64,000 nucleotides of DNA from Vicinamibacteria bacterium (GCA_025994075.1 JAMQGV010000049.1:107610-171609); one strand, 5' to 3'; positions 52,805 through 61,693 are shown, counted from the stretch's first letter. Notes: generated by a model not told the origin, from the letters alone. Translations and numbers: made by a program.

Positions 52805-54481
52805 TCAGAAACGGACGGCGACGCCTCCGAGCATCCGGCGGGGCGGCTGGATCACCGCCAGCTCGTCGAGGAAGCCGCCCTCGGCCGGCTCGTAGAACAC
52901 GTTCCGGAACGCGAAGAGCAGGTCCCAGTCGGCGCGGGTCAGCGACCCGATGTAGGGCAGGCCCTGGCTGAGCTGCAGGTCGAAGCGGGTGCGCAGCCGC
53001 CGCTCGCCGTCGCCCTCCGGCGCCATCGCGTTCACCCGGTAGTAGACGGCGACCCGGGTGTCGCTGCGCAGGATCGCCGTCTCCAGCCGGGCCACGACGT
53101 CGTGGAAGTCGCCCGTGGGCGCGCCGACGAGCATCGCGGGACTCTGGGCGCGCAGGGCGACGCCGCGCGTGTAGTCGACGGAGGCGCGGGCGAACCCGCC
53201 CAGCCGCCGCTCGACGCCGAGGCCGGCGCCGCGGGCGAGCGCGCCCGGCCCGTTGAGGATGCGCAGCCGGGCGTCGCCACCGCGGCCGCTGAACGCGTTG
53301 ACCAGCCGGTCGCGGGCGCTCTCGTGGAAGCCGTGGGCGCGCAGCCGGAACCCGCCCGCGTGGGCCTCGGCGGCCAGGTCGTAGCGCAGCACCTTCTCCG
53401 GCCGCAGGTCGTCCGCCAGCAGCGCCCAGGCGATCGCCGGCGTCGCGGACAGCGTCGACAGGGCGAGCAGGTCGCCGCCTGGAGTCAGCGTCCGGGTGCG
53501 GGCGCCGCCGCGCAGCGCCACGCCCGGGCGGGGCCGGAACTCGACGGCGACTGCGGGGTCGAGGTGGTGGCGGTCCTCGACGAAGCCGACGTAGGCGTAG
53601 CGGGCGCCGAGCGTGGCCGTCGTCCGCTCGTCGAGCTGCCAGCGGTCCTCGACGAAGATCGCGCCCACGCTGCGGTTGTCCTGCTCCTTGTCGAGCGGGG
53701 CGATCGCCGGCACGACGTGCGAGCCGTAGCCGGAGCCGATCTGGATCTGGTGGCCGCCGCCGGGCTCGATCACGAACTCCGCGGCCATCCGCCAGGTGTC
53801 GTTCTCCGCCTCCGCCACCAGCCCGCCGAGGCTCCAGCGGCCGTAGTCGGAGAGCGCGCCGGACAGCCGCACCGCGCCGAGGCTGGTCGGCATCGTGCCT
53901 TCCGTGTCGCCGATCGCCGCGGGACTGGCCAGCACCTCGAGCCGGCCCTCGAGCAGGCGGACGTGGGCGAGCGCGTCCTCGGCCTGGGGAGGCGCCGTGT
54001 GATCGACGGCCAGCGCCACGCCCTCGCGTCCGTCCTCGAGCACGGTCCGCTTCTTGTGGCGCGTCAGCCAGCGCCACTCGCGCGCCGCGCTGTCGCGCTC
54101 GGCGCGGGTCGAGGCCGGCACCAGCGCGTCCGCCGCGTCGGCGGCGGCGAGCAGGCTCAGCGTGAACAGCGAGTGGTGGTTCGGCAGCACCGTGACGGTG
54201 CGCGGCGGCGCCACCATCCCGTCGCCGGTGATCGCCCGCAGCGTGTAGGAGCCGGCCGGGAGCTGGGGCACGCTGAAGCGCCCGGTCTGGTCGGAAACCG
54301 CGACCAGGCTGCCGCCGGCGAGGCCCTTGCCGAACAGCGAGACGAGCGCGCCCGCGACCGGGGCGCCCTGGCGATCCTCCACCCAGCCCATCACGGCGCC
54401 GGGACGCTCCTCGGCCGCGACCCCCTGCGGCAGCAGCGCGAGGGCGGCGAGAGCCAGGGTGCCGGGACGGAACCTCGTCAA
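52805..54481 (-). CDS. Plug-less TonB-receptor-like outer-membrane beta-barrel with N-terminal CarboxypepD_reg domain
   Basis: A 558-aa protein. TTG 54481 lies 8 nt after GGAGG and gives a standard signal peptide (TRFRPGTLALAALALLPQGV, then AA-EE); GTG 54505 is an alternative. Residues ~25-100 are a carboxypeptidase-regulatory-like beta sandwich (GWVEDRQGAPVAGALVSLFG, GRFSVPQLPAGSYTLRAI). A polar linker leads to ~400 residues of alternating amphipathic strands (GARYAYVGFVEDRHHLDPAV, RLRAHGFHESARD) ending in VAVRF, the C-terminal Phe for outer-membrane insertion. No TonB box or plug domain is seen, so a TonB-dependent role is doubtful. Confidence 0.75.
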   Translation of the reverse strand: MTRFRPGTLALAALALLPQGVAAEERPGAVMGWVEDRQGAPVAGALVSLFGKGLAGGSLVAVSDQTGRFSVPQLPAGSYTLRAITGDGMVAPPRTVTVLPNHHSLFTLSLLAAADAADALVPASTRAERDSAAREWRWLTRHKKRTVLEDGREGVALAVDHTAPPQAEDALAHVRLLEGRLEVLASPAAIGDTEGTMPTSLGAVRLSGALSDYGRWSLGGLVAEAENDTWRMAAEFVIEPGGGHQIQIGSGYGSHVVPAIAPLDKEQDNRSVGAIFVEDRWQLDERTTATLGARYAYVGFVEDRHHLDPAVAVEFRPRPGVALRGGARTRTLTPGGDLLALSTLSATPAIAWALLADDLRPEKVLRYDLAAEAHAGGFRLRAHGFHESARDRLVNAFSGRGGDARLRILNGPGALARGAGLGVERRLGGFARASVDYTRGVALRAQSPAMLVGAPTGDFHDVVARLETAILRSDTRVAVYYRVNAMAPEGDGERRLRTRFDLQLSQGLPYIGSLTRADWDLLFAFRNVFYEPAEGGFLDELAVIQPPRRMLGGVAVRF

Positions 54482-54520
54482 GCGGCAGACCTCCACGAGT
54501 GACACTTCAAGCCTTCTGGC

Positions 54521-54550
54521 AACCTAGCAGCCCCGGACAAGCCCTGTCAA
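54521..54550 (-). promoter_or_regulatory. Predicted sigma-70 promoter of the outer-membrane protein gene
   Basis: On the minus strand a perfect TTGACA (54550-54545), an 18-bp spacer and TAGGTT (54526-54521). Transcription would start near 54514, leaving a ~33-nt leader with GGAGG before TTG 54481. This supports the TTG start over GTG 54505. Confidence 0.68.
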
Positions 54551-54598
54551 TGGGACCCGCCGCCCTGCTGTGCTATAGATAGCCGCTGGAACCACCCC

Positions 54599-55231
54599 AT
54601 GTCCCGCTACATCGACGTCACCGTCCCGCTCTCGTCGGCGGTGCCCACCTTCCCCGGCGACCCGCGCTTCGAGATGGACTTCCCGCACCGCATCGCGGAC
54701 GGCAAGCCCTACAACGTGGCGCGCATCAGGATGGGCGTCCACTCGGCCACCCACGTCGACGCCCCCTTCCACTTCAAGGCGGACGGGGCGACGGTGGACG
54801 CGCTGCCGCTCGAGATCCTGATCGGCAAGTGCCGGGTGCTGGAGATCGCCGACCGCGAGCGCATCGAGCGCGCCGAGCTGCAGAAGGCCGACCTGCGCGA
54901 CGACATCCGCCTGCTGCTCAAGACCCGGATGTCCGGCCAGCTCAGGAACCCCGAGTTCCAGGAGGACTTCGTCCACCTGGCCCCGGAGGCGGCCGAGTAC
55001 CTCGTGCAGGCGGGCATCAAGCTCCTCGGCATCGACTACCTCTCGATCGAGAAGTTCGGCTCGGCCGGCTTCGAGGCCCACCACGCCCTGCTCGGCGCCG
55101 GCGTGATCGTGATCGAGGGCCTCGACCTCAGCGACGTCGAGGCCGGCGACTACGACCTGATCTGCCTGCCGCTCAAGATCGCCGGCGCGGACGGCGCCCC
55201 GGCCCGCGTCGTCCTGAAGCGCCGGGTGTAG
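54599..55231 (+). CDS. Cyclase-family hydrolase (kynurenine formamidase-like)
   Basis: A 210-aa metal-dependent hydrolase. YIDVTVPLSSAVPTFPGDP at the N-terminus and MGVHSATHVDAPFHF (the HxxTHxDxPxHF metal-binding motif) define the Cyclase/KynB family; GIDYLSIEKFG and FEAHHALLGAGVIVIEGLD are the C-terminal signatures (His-His, Glu). Members hydrolyse formamides, lactams or cyclic amides; no tryptophan-catabolism gene is nearby, so the substrate is open. TATAGA at 54574-54579 is a possible -10. A dispersed repeat separates it from glgC. Confidence 0.9.
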   Translation: MSRYIDVTVPLSSAVPTFPGDPRFEMDFPHRIADGKPYNVARIRMGVHSATHVDAPFHFKADGATVDALPLEILIGKCRVLEIADRERIERAELQKADLRDDIRLLLKTRMSGQLRNPEFQEDFVHLAPEAAEYLVQAGIKLLGIDYLSIEKFGSAGFEAHHALLGAGVIVIEGLDLSDVEAGDYDLICLPLKIAGADGAPARVVLKRRV

Positions 55232-55240
55232 GGAGCGCCA

Positions 55241-55328
55241 TGGGGGTGCGGGGGCGGAGGAGGCTGCGCTGTCCGACGGAGCCCCCGCGGAGCGCGGCGA
55301 CGGCCTTGGCCGGCGCCGCGACTCCTGA
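55241..55328 (+). repeat. GC-rich dispersed repeat, copy B
   Basis: About 88 bp matching 35001-35090 (shared GGGGGCGGAGGAGG, GTCCGACG, AGCCCCC, GGCGACGG and GGCGCCG blocks, with a terminal GGCC-rich stem). It fills the whole intergenic gap between the cyclase stop and the glgC start and leaves no room for a normal promoter or Shine-Dalgarno sequence. Confidence 0.75.
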
Positions 55329-56573
55329 ATGAGCCTGCTGCTGATGCGCGACCTGGTCACGGTGCTGCTCGCCGGCGGCGCGGGCGAGCGGCTCTACCCG
55401 CTGACCCGCGACCGCGCCAAGCCCGCGGTCACCTTCGGCGGCCCGTACCGGATCATCGACTTCACGCTCAGCAACTGCATCAACTCCGGGTTGCGCAAGA
55501 TCTTCATCGCCACCCAGTACAAGGCGCAGAGCCTCAACCGCCACATCCGCCTCGGCTGGAGCGTGGTCAACACCGAGCTCGGCGAGTTCATCGAGATCCT
55601 GCCGCCGCAGAAGCGCACCGGCGAACACTGGTACCTCGGCACCGCCGACGCCGTGTACCAGAACCTGTACTTCGTCGAGCGCGAGAAGCCGCGCTTCGTG
55701 CTGGTGCTGTCGGGCGACCACATCTACAAGATGGACTACGGCAAGATGCTCGACGCCCACATCGCGCGCGGCGCGACGCTGACCGTGGGCGCGATCGAGG
55801 TGCCACTCCCCGACGCCCGCCGCTTCGGCGTGCTCGAGGTCGACGAGGACAACCACGTCACCGGCTTCCAGGAGAAGCCGCTCAGCGCGAAAGGCGCGCC
55901 GTGGAACCCCGAGGCGTGCCTGGCCTCGATGGGCATCTACATCTTCGACTTCGCGCTGCTGCAGCAGGTGCTGCTGCAGGACGCGGAGATCGACAGCTCC
56001 CACGACTTCGGCAAGGACATCATCCCGGCGCTGGTCGCGGCCGGGGAGCGGGTGTTCGCCTACTCGTTCTGGGACGAGAACAAGAAGGCCTCCAAGTACT
56101 GGCGCGACGTCGGCACCCTCGACGCCTACTTCGAGGCCTCGATGGACCTGATCCAGATCGACCCCGTGTTCAACCTCTACGATCCGGAGTGGCCGCTGCG
56201 CACGTACCAGCCGCAGTTCCCGCCGGCCAAGTTCGTGTTCGAGGAGGACGGCCGCCGCGGCAGCGCGATCAGCTCGATCGTCTCCCACGGCTGCATCGTC
56301 TCCGGCTCGACGATCAACCGCTCGATCCTGTCGCCCAACGTGCGGGTCCACTCGTACTGCGAGATCGAGGACTCGATCCTGATGCCGAACGTGACCGTCC
56401 ACCGCCACGCGCGCATCCGGCGGGCGGTGGTCGACCGCGACGTCGAGCTGCCGCGCGGCGCGATCGTCGGCCACGACCCGGCCGAAGACCGCCGCCGCCA
56501 CACCGTGTCCGAGGGCGGGATCGTGGTCGTGACGCCGGGCGAAGAGTGCCTGGTCGACCCCGCCTACCGCTGA
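55329..56573 (+). CDS. glgC: Glucose-1-phosphate adenylyltransferase
   Basis: A 414-aa ADP-glucose pyrophosphorylase. VTVLLAGGAGERLYPLTRDR with AKPAV is the nucleotide-binding signature; GPYRIIDFTLSNC, WYLGTADAVYQN, SGDHIYKMDYG, FQEKPL and WRDVGTLDAYFEASMDL are all GlgC-typical. A left-handed beta-helix C-terminus follows (GCIVSGSTINRSILSPNVRV). It makes ADP-glucose for glycogen and is usually allosterically regulated. ATG 55344 (MRDLVTVLL) is an alternative start closer to the family norm. No glycogen synthase gene is adjacent. eno follows by 22 bp. Confidence 0.95.
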   Translation: MSLLLMRDLVTVLLAGGAGERLYPLTRDRAKPAVTFGGPYRIIDFTLSNCINSGLRKIFIATQYKAQSLNRHIRLGWSVVNTELGEFIEILPPQKRTGEHWYLGTADAVYQNLYFVEREKPRFVLVLSGDHIYKMDYGKMLDAHIARGATLTVGAIEVPLPDARRFGVLEVDEDNHVTGFQEKPLSAKGAPWNPEACLASMGIYIFDFALLQQVLLQDAEIDSSHDFGKDIIPALVAAGERVFAYSFWDENKKASKYWRDVGTLDAYFEASMDLIQIDPVFNLYDPEWPLRTYQPQFPPAKFVFEEDGRRGSAISSIVSHGCIVSGSTINRSILSPNVRVHSYCEIEDSILMPNVTVHRHARIRRAVVDRDVELPRGAIVGHDPAEDRRRHTVSEGGIVVVTPGEECLVDPAYR

Positions 56574-56595
56574 CCCCTTTGCAAGGAGAACCCCG

Positions 56596-57876
56596 ATGAC
56601 CACGATCGACTCCGTCTTCGCGCGCGAGGTGCTGGACAGCCGCGGCAACCCGACCGTGGAGGTCGAGGTCGTGCTGGAGGGCGGCGCCATGGGCCGCGCG
56701 GCGGTGCCGTCGGGCGCCTCCACCGGCGAGCGCGAGGCGGTCGAGCGCCGCGACGGCGACAAGAAGCGCTACCTCGGCAAGGGCGTGCAGAAGGCCGTGG
56801 CGGCGGCCAACGACCTGCTGGCTCCGCAGCTCGAGGGCGAAGACGCGCTCGACCAGGCGCTGTGCGACCAGCTCATGATCGAGCTCGACGGCACGCCGAC
56901 CAAGAAGAAGATCGGCGCCAACGCGATCCTGGCCTGCTCGCTCGCCGTCGCCAAGGCCGCCGCAGAAGCCACAGGCATGCCGCTCTACCGCTACGTCGGC
57001 GGTGTCGGCGCGCGGGTGCTGCCGGTGCCGTTCATGAACATCGTCAACGGCGGCGCCCACGCCGACAACAAGCTCGACCCCCAGGAATTCATGATCGTGC
57101 CCCACGGCGCCAAGAGCTTCGCCGAGGCGCTGCGCGCGGGCGTCGAGGTCTTCCACAACCTCAAGGCGATCCTCAAGAAGAAGGGCCAGGCCACGTCCGT
57201 CGGCGACGAGGGCGGCTTCGCTCCGAACCTCGCCTCCAACGAGGAGGTGCTCGAGACGATCCTGGCGGCGATCGCGGCCGCCGGCTACAAGGCGGGCAAG
57301 GACATCTCGCTCGCGCTCGACGTCGCCGCCTCCGAGTTCCACGAGGGCAAGAAGTACGTCTTCAAGAAGAGCGATGGCGCGGTCAAGACCTCCGACCAGA
57401 TGATCGCGATGTACGAGAAGTGGGCGAAGGACTACCCGATCGTGTCGATCGAGGACGGCCTGGGCGAGAAGGACTGGGACGGCTGGAAGAACCTGACCAC
57501 GGCTCTCGGCTCGAAGCTCCAGCTCGTCGGCGACGACCTGTTCGTCACCAACCCCGCGATCCTGAAGGAAGGCATCGACAAGGGCATCGCCAACGCGGTG
57601 CTGGTCAAGGTCAACCAGATCGGCAGCCTGACCGAGACCCTCGACTGCGTGGCGATGGCCACCCGCGCCAGCTACGGCTCGATGATGAGCCACAGGAGCG
57701 GCGAGACGGAGGACGTCACGATCGCCGACCTCGCGGTCGCCACCAACTGCGGCCAGATCAAGACCGGCTCGGCGAGCCGCACGGACCGAGTGGCCAAGTA
57801 CAACCAGCTCCTCAGGATCGAGGAGGAACTGGGCCCGATGGCCCGCTACGCGGGCGGCAGCATCCTGCGGAAGTAA
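56596..57876 (+). CDS. eno: Enolase
   Basis: A 426-aa enolase (2-phosphoglycerate to phosphoenolpyruvate). AREVLDSRGNPTVEVEV, VPSGASTG, NGGAHADNKLDPQEFMIVP, SVGDEGGFAPNL, SIEDGLGEKDWDGW, VGDDLFVTN, VKVNQIGSLTE, SHRSGETED and IKTGSASRTDR are all intact. AAGGAGAA lies before the ATG. glgC is 22 bp upstream, so both are likely co-transcribed. A strong GC hairpin follows. This is the last core gene before the accessory region. Confidence 0.98.
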   Translation: MTTIDSVFAREVLDSRGNPTVEVEVVLEGGAMGRAAVPSGASTGEREAVERRDGDKKRYLGKGVQKAVAAANDLLAPQLEGEDALDQALCDQLMIELDGTPTKKKIGANAILACSLAVAKAAAEATGMPLYRYVGGVGARVLPVPFMNIVNGGAHADNKLDPQEFMIVPHGAKSFAEALRAGVEVFHNLKAILKKKGQATSVGDEGGFAPNLASNEEVLETILAAIAAAGYKAGKDISLALDVAASEFHEGKKYVFKKSDGAVKTSDQMIAMYEKWAKDYPIVSIEDGLGEKDWDGWKNLTTALGSKLQLVGDDLFVTNPAILKEGIDKGIANAVLVKVNQIGSLTETLDCVAMATRASYGSMMSHRSGETEDVTIADLAVATNCGQIKTGSASRTDRVAKYNQLLRIEEELGPMARYAGGSILRK

Positions 57877-57900
57877 CGCCCGCTTCCGTTCCCGAACCGC

Positions 57901-57924
57901 GCGGCGCCGGGAACCCGGCGCCGC
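57901..57924 (+). terminator. eno terminator hairpin
   Basis: GCGGCGCCGG (57901-57910), a 4-nt loop and CCGGCGCCGC (57915-57924), followed by GTTGCTTTG. The 10-bp all-G/C stem begins 25 bp after the eno stop. Confidence 0.65.
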
Positions 57925-58128
57925 GTTGCTTTGTCGGGCCACGGCGGAGGCGGGCTAAACCGAAGTCGAACCGCGCGGCCGACTGCCGCCGCACCGCCAT
58001 CGAACCAACGCTCCGCCGCCAACCGGCGGAGCCCCGAGTCGAACCTCCCACGAGCGCATGTTGGCTCTCGGCCATAATGGGGCACCACCCCAGCAGCCCC
58101 GCTTGGTTGGACTTGGGAGGGACCCGGG
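57925..58128. other. Non-coding junction between eno and the accessory module
   Basis: No gene is seen in this 204-bp stretch. It holds a second stem (58010-58018 with 58024-58032, 9 bp) and a T-loop-like GTTCGAC read on the minus strand near 58040, but no full tRNA cloverleaf. The 13-mer CGAACCGCGCGGC occurs at 57893-57905 and 57967-57979. The end carries GGGAGGG, the ribosome-binding site of the next gene. It may be a junction of transferred DNA. Confidence 0.4.
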
Positions 58129-59616
58129 TTGACCGTCTCCCTGTACTTCTCGGACCACTTCGGAGTACCAAGGCGCGTGATCGAACGGTACGGTGCGTTC
58201 GACATTTCCCTCGTTGGCGATCTGCCGCTCTTTGTTGACCCTTTTCTTCTGTTCCACTCGCGCAAGCCCGAGTATCGAAAGCTTCACGAAGCCATCATCG
58301 ACTATCTCCTCTTTCTCAGAGATCGGGCATCTGCAAGCGAGTCGGACACTGAGCCCCCCTTGGACCTCTATGCCTTTCCGGAGGTGTGCCAAACCTGGCT
58401 TGGCTTTTCTCGCCGTGGCAACAAGGGCGCAGGACTCGGCATGGGCTTCGCCACCGCCCTGCATCGGAACCTTGGAGGCGTTCTTCGGAACTTCGGCGAC
58501 GAGTCGATCACCAAGGGGGCCCACCTCGAGAAGCTCTGCCTGATCGAAAAAGGTGTAGGTCGGGACAAGATCAGCGACTTCACCACGAGGCTGATCCTCA
58601 ACTACCTGTGCAAGTTCACGCATGAATTTGCAGTGAAACACCTGCCGCGAAGGCACCGCAAACGTGTCGCGGTTGCTCGCGCAGTGTTCGACAAGCGACT
58701 CGGGCAATGGATGTCCAAGTCGTTCACGTTGCCGTTCAGGGACGGCGACTATGTTCTCTTGACTCCGCGAGATCTCCTGACAAGAGACGAAAACTGGATC
58801 AGCCACAAAGGCCTGCGCGACGACTTCGAACGGGTTATTCACGAGATTCCGATCGCCAAGGACGGCGGTTCGTTGCGAGCGGCAATCGACAGGTACTTTC
58901 GCTCTAGATTGCCGCGGCGTCGCTCGCGGCAACACTCTGAGAAGGCCCGCCACGCGGCGATTGACGCGACTCTTCTCGAGTACCCGGTGATCATCGATCA
59001 CTACATCCGCTTCAAGGAGGACTCGGGGCGCGAGGCGGTACGGCTAAGTCAGGTCAGAAGGGACTACTCTCAGCATTTCTTCTTGGAGCAAGCCAAGAAG
59101 CTGGCCCACGGGCTAGAGATGGAGGGTTTCTACGGCGTTCCCAGGGGCACATACGATGAAGCCCGGAGACGCATCGACTACCTGAAGCACCAGATCGAGC
59201 AACGGGGTGGATATCGCTTGTTCTACGACCGATCCGGGTGCCCAATCAGTCGAGAATCTGACGTTCACACTATGTTCGACTTGGTGTGGATTGACGCCGG
59301 AGTTGACGTCAACCGGGAGGCAAACAACGGCCGTGGGCCGGCAGACTTCACGCTCTCCCGAGGTGCCCAGGATAAGGTGGTTGTCGAGTTCAAGCTCGCG
59401 GCTAACCCAAAGCTGAAACAGAACCTCGCTCGCCAGGGAGCCACCTACAGGAACTCATCGCGCGCCCAAGCCGCAATATCAGTCGTGCTCGTCTTCACCA
59501 AGGCCGACCAGGAACGGGTCGCAAGAGTCCTAAGGGACTTGCCCCCCAACGAGCGTGACGCCGTGGTTGTCATTGATGCGCGCGCGGACAACAAGCCCGC
59601 GGGATCGCGAGCGTAG
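58129..59616 (+). CDS. PD-(D/E)XK-like protein, candidate defence nuclease
   Basis: A 495-aa protein starting at TTG with a strong ribosome-binding site (GGGAGGG, 7-nt spacing). The N-terminal half (FDISLVGDLPLFVDPFLLFH, YRKLHEAIIDYLLFLRDRA) is unfamiliar. The C-terminal region has GRGPADFTLS and VVVEFKLA: Asp406, Glu420 and Lys422 fit the D-x(n)-E-x-K core of PD-(D/E)XK nucleases, followed by a helix and the strand ISVVLVFTK. G+C and codon use are clearly lower and more mixed than in neighbouring core genes, a sign of transfer. It is 133 bp upstream of a helicase gene. Function inferred. Confidence 0.65.
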   Translation: MTVSLYFSDHFGVPRRVIERYGAFDISLVGDLPLFVDPFLLFHSRKPEYRKLHEAIIDYLLFLRDRASASESDTEPPLDLYAFPEVCQTWLGFSRRGNKGAGLGMGFATALHRNLGGVLRNFGDESITKGAHLEKLCLIEKGVGRDKISDFTTRLILNYLCKFTHEFAVKHLPRRHRKRVAVARAVFDKRLGQWMSKSFTLPFRDGDYVLLTPRDLLTRDENWISHKGLRDDFERVIHEIPIAKDGGSLRAAIDRYFRSRLPRRRSRQHSEKARHAAIDATLLEYPVIIDHYIRFKEDSGREAVRLSQVRRDYSQHFFLEQAKKLAHGLEMEGFYGVPRGTYDEARRRIDYLKHQIEQRGGYRLFYDRSGCPISRESDVHTMFDLVWIDAGVDVNREANNGRGPADFTLSRGAQDKVVVEFKLAANPKLKQNLARQGATYRNSSRAQAAISVVLVFTKADQERVARVLRDLPPNERDAVVVIDARADNKPAGSRA

Positions 59617-59636
59617 GCGCCGCGTCTGAGTCCCTT

Positions 59637-59666
59637 GCCGGGCACCTGCAGAAGGTAGGTGCCGGC
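59637..59666 (+). terminator. Hairpin between nuclease-like and helicase genes
   Basis: GCCGG-CACCT (59637-59647 with one bulged G) pairs with AGGTG-CCGGC (59657-59666), 9-nt loop, starting 20 bp after the upstream stop. No T tract follows. It may attenuate transcription within the two-gene module. Confidence 0.4.
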
Positions 59667-59749
59667 GTTACCATCCCTGACCCGACTAGAGAGCCGTCGT
59701 TCCTCGTGGATCTGGCGGACCGGGCCTGTGACAACTGAGGTGTCCCGGC

Positions 59750-61693
59750 ATGGATCTCTGGCACGGCTCTGCCTCCGACTTCTTGAGACTCGCCTCGACG
59801 GGCGCGCTCCCGAAGCACATGCTGGGCAACTTCTACGGGCTGCACGGAGCGCAGCCCAGCCCTGCAGAGGTTCGGAGCTGGGAGTACTCGCTGGCCGAAC
59901 TCGCGCAAGCTGTGCGACCCCTGGCCGAGCGGGCCGATGTGGGCGTTTCCATCGCGGCTGATGGCGTGACCGGGTGGAACCACGGCGCTGGCCTGACGAC
60001 GGCCCGTGGACCCCTCGGAGTGGCACTCGAATACCACCTGCCGTTGAGTGCCAAGCGCCTGGACGCGGTGTTCACGGGGCACGACGAGGTGGGCACGCCC
60101 GGCGCCGTCGTGATCGAACTCAAGCAGTGGTCCGACGTCGACCTCGAAGACGAACACGCCGAGAACGTGCTCGTGGGCGGCGTGGAGCACGTGCATCCCT
60201 CGGAGCAAGCCCGCGACTACGCCTCGTGGCTGGCGGAGTACCACAGCGCGTTCGTCGACGGCGCCATGGTGGCTGCCTCGGCCGCGTACTGCCACAACCT
60301 CGCGCCCAGCGCTGCCGCCCCTCTGCGCGACTCACGCTTCCGCGACGTCCTCGAGGAGAGCCCGCTGTTCGTCGAAGGCCAGGGCGGCGACTTGGCCGGA
60401 TTCCTGGGCTCCCAGGTGGGGGCTGGTGGCGGTGTCGCGCTTCTCGACCGTCTGTTCGGGGCGTCGTTCCAGCCGAGCAAGCGTGTTCTGGATCGACTCC
60501 AGGCCGTGCTCGACGGCGACGAGCGCTGGAAGCTTCTGGACGAGCAACGTCTGGCCTACAACGCGATCCTCGCCGAGGTGCGCCGACAGCGGGCGCGCGT
60601 CGGCCGGTCCACCGTCCTCGTTCGGGGCGGTCCCGGCACCGGCAAGACGGTCGTCGCCGTTCAGCTCCTGGCGGCTGCGCTGCGCCTAGGCTGGAAGGCT
60701 GCCCACGCGACAGGCGGCAAGGCCTTCACGACGGCCCTCCGCTCAGCGTTCTCGGGGGCAGACGACCTGTTCATCTGGAACATGAACGTGCGCAACGCTC
60801 CAACTCAGGGGCTCGACCTCCTGCTGGTCGACGAGGCCCATCGGGTTCGGGCGACGAGCGACACCCGCTGGACCCGGGCCGCGGAGCGTGGCAAGCGCAG
60901 CCAGACCGAGGAGCTGATGAACGCCGCCAAGGTCACCGTCTTTCTGCTCGACGAGAACCAGTTCGTGCGGCCCGACGAGATCGGGTCGAGCAGCGTAATC
61001 CAGGAAGAAGCGAAGCGCCTGGGTGTCAGGGTCAAGGCTGTCGATCTGGCCACGCAGTTCCGATGCGGTGGGTGTCGCGAGTACACGCAGTGGGTCGACT
61101 GGCTCCTGGGCTTCGTGGACGGGCGCCCGGAGCCGTGGGGCGAGAAGTACAGCGTCTCCATGGTGGACGACCCCGAGAGCCTCGAGCGGTTGATCGCCGA
61201 AACCCAGGCTCCCGAGACGGCGCGCCTCGTTGCTGGCTTCTGCTGGCCCTGGAGCGACGCTACGGCCGATCGGCACCTTGTGCCCGACGTCGAGATCGGG
61301 AACTGGCGTCGCCCCTGGAACGAGAAGGCCAAGGACAAGGCCTACCCGCCCGCGAGGCACCCGTACACGCGCTGGGCGATGACGCCCGAGGGCGAGAAGC
61401 AGATCGGATGCATCTACAGTGCTCAGGGGTTCGAATTCACGCGCGTCGGCGTGATCTGGGGTCCAGATCTGGTCTGGCGCGACGGCCAGTGGGCGGCCAA
61501 CCGCAGCGCGTCCTACGACAAGCCGGTGAAGTCTCGCGGCGCCGACATGCTGACCCTCGTGCGAAACGCCTACCGCGTCCTGCTGACGCGGGGTCTCCGA
61601 GGATCGCGGCTACTCATCCTGGACGAGCAGACGCGAGCCCACGTCGCGGACGCTCTGGCGGGCATGCAGGGGCCACAGCCACCCGCCCGTTAG
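59750..61693 (+). CDS. Schlafen-group-3/DUF2075-type helicase with N-terminal nuclease-like region
   Basis: A 647-aa protein; ATG preceded by GAGGTG. Residues ~90-130 contain LDAVFTG and VVIELKQWSD, the D...ExK pattern of a PD-(D/E)XK-type nuclease. The helicase part follows: Walker A VRGGPGTGKTVVAV (~residue 290), Walker B LLLVDEAHR, sensor-like FLLDENQFVR, VDLATQFRCGG, and near the C-terminus YSAQGFEFTRVGVIWGPDL with LLTRGLRG (the SF1-type VLLTRA region). DUF2075 proteins occur in restriction/defence loci. With the preceding gene it forms a candidate anti-phage pair; no methylase or specificity gene is present. Confidence 0.8.
   Translation: MDLWHGSASDFLRLASTGALPKHMLGNFYGLHGAQPSPAEVRSWEYSLAELAQAVRPLAERADVGVSIAADGVTGWNHGAGLTTARGPLGVALEYHLPLSAKRLDAVFTGHDEVGTPGAVVIELKQWSDVDLEDEHAENVLVGGVEHVHPSEQARDYASWLAEYHSAFVDGAMVAASAAYCHNLAPSAAAPLRDSRFRDVLEESPLFVEGQGGDLAGFLGSQVGAGGGVALLDRLFGASFQPSKRVLDRLQAVLDGDERWKLLDEQRLAYNAILAEVRRQRARVGRSTVLVRGGPGTGKTVVAVQLLAAALRLGWKAAHATGGKAFTTALRSAFSGADDLFIWNMNVRNAPTQGLDLLLVDEAHRVRATSDTRWTRAAERGKRSQTEELMNAAKVTVFLLDENQFVRPDEIGSSSVIQEEAKRLGVRVKAVDLATQFRCGGCREYTQWVDWLLGFVDGRPEPWGEKYSVSMVDDPESLERLIAETQAPETARLVAGFCWPWSDATADRHLVPDVEIGNWRRPWNEKAKDKAYPPARHPYTRWAMTPEGEKQIGCIYSAQGFEFTRVGVIWGPDLVWRDGQWAANRSASYDKPVKSRGADMLTLVRNAYRVLLTRGLRGSRLLILDEQTRAHVADALAGMQGPQPPAR

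Noticed and set aside
58024..58085. tRNA-like sequence on the minus strand (GGTGCCCC ... GTTCGACTC ... GGGGCTCC)
   Set aside because: The end segments pair and a T-loop-like string exists, but the stretch is only ~60 nt and T-arm and anticodon stems do not form, so no functional tRNA is called.
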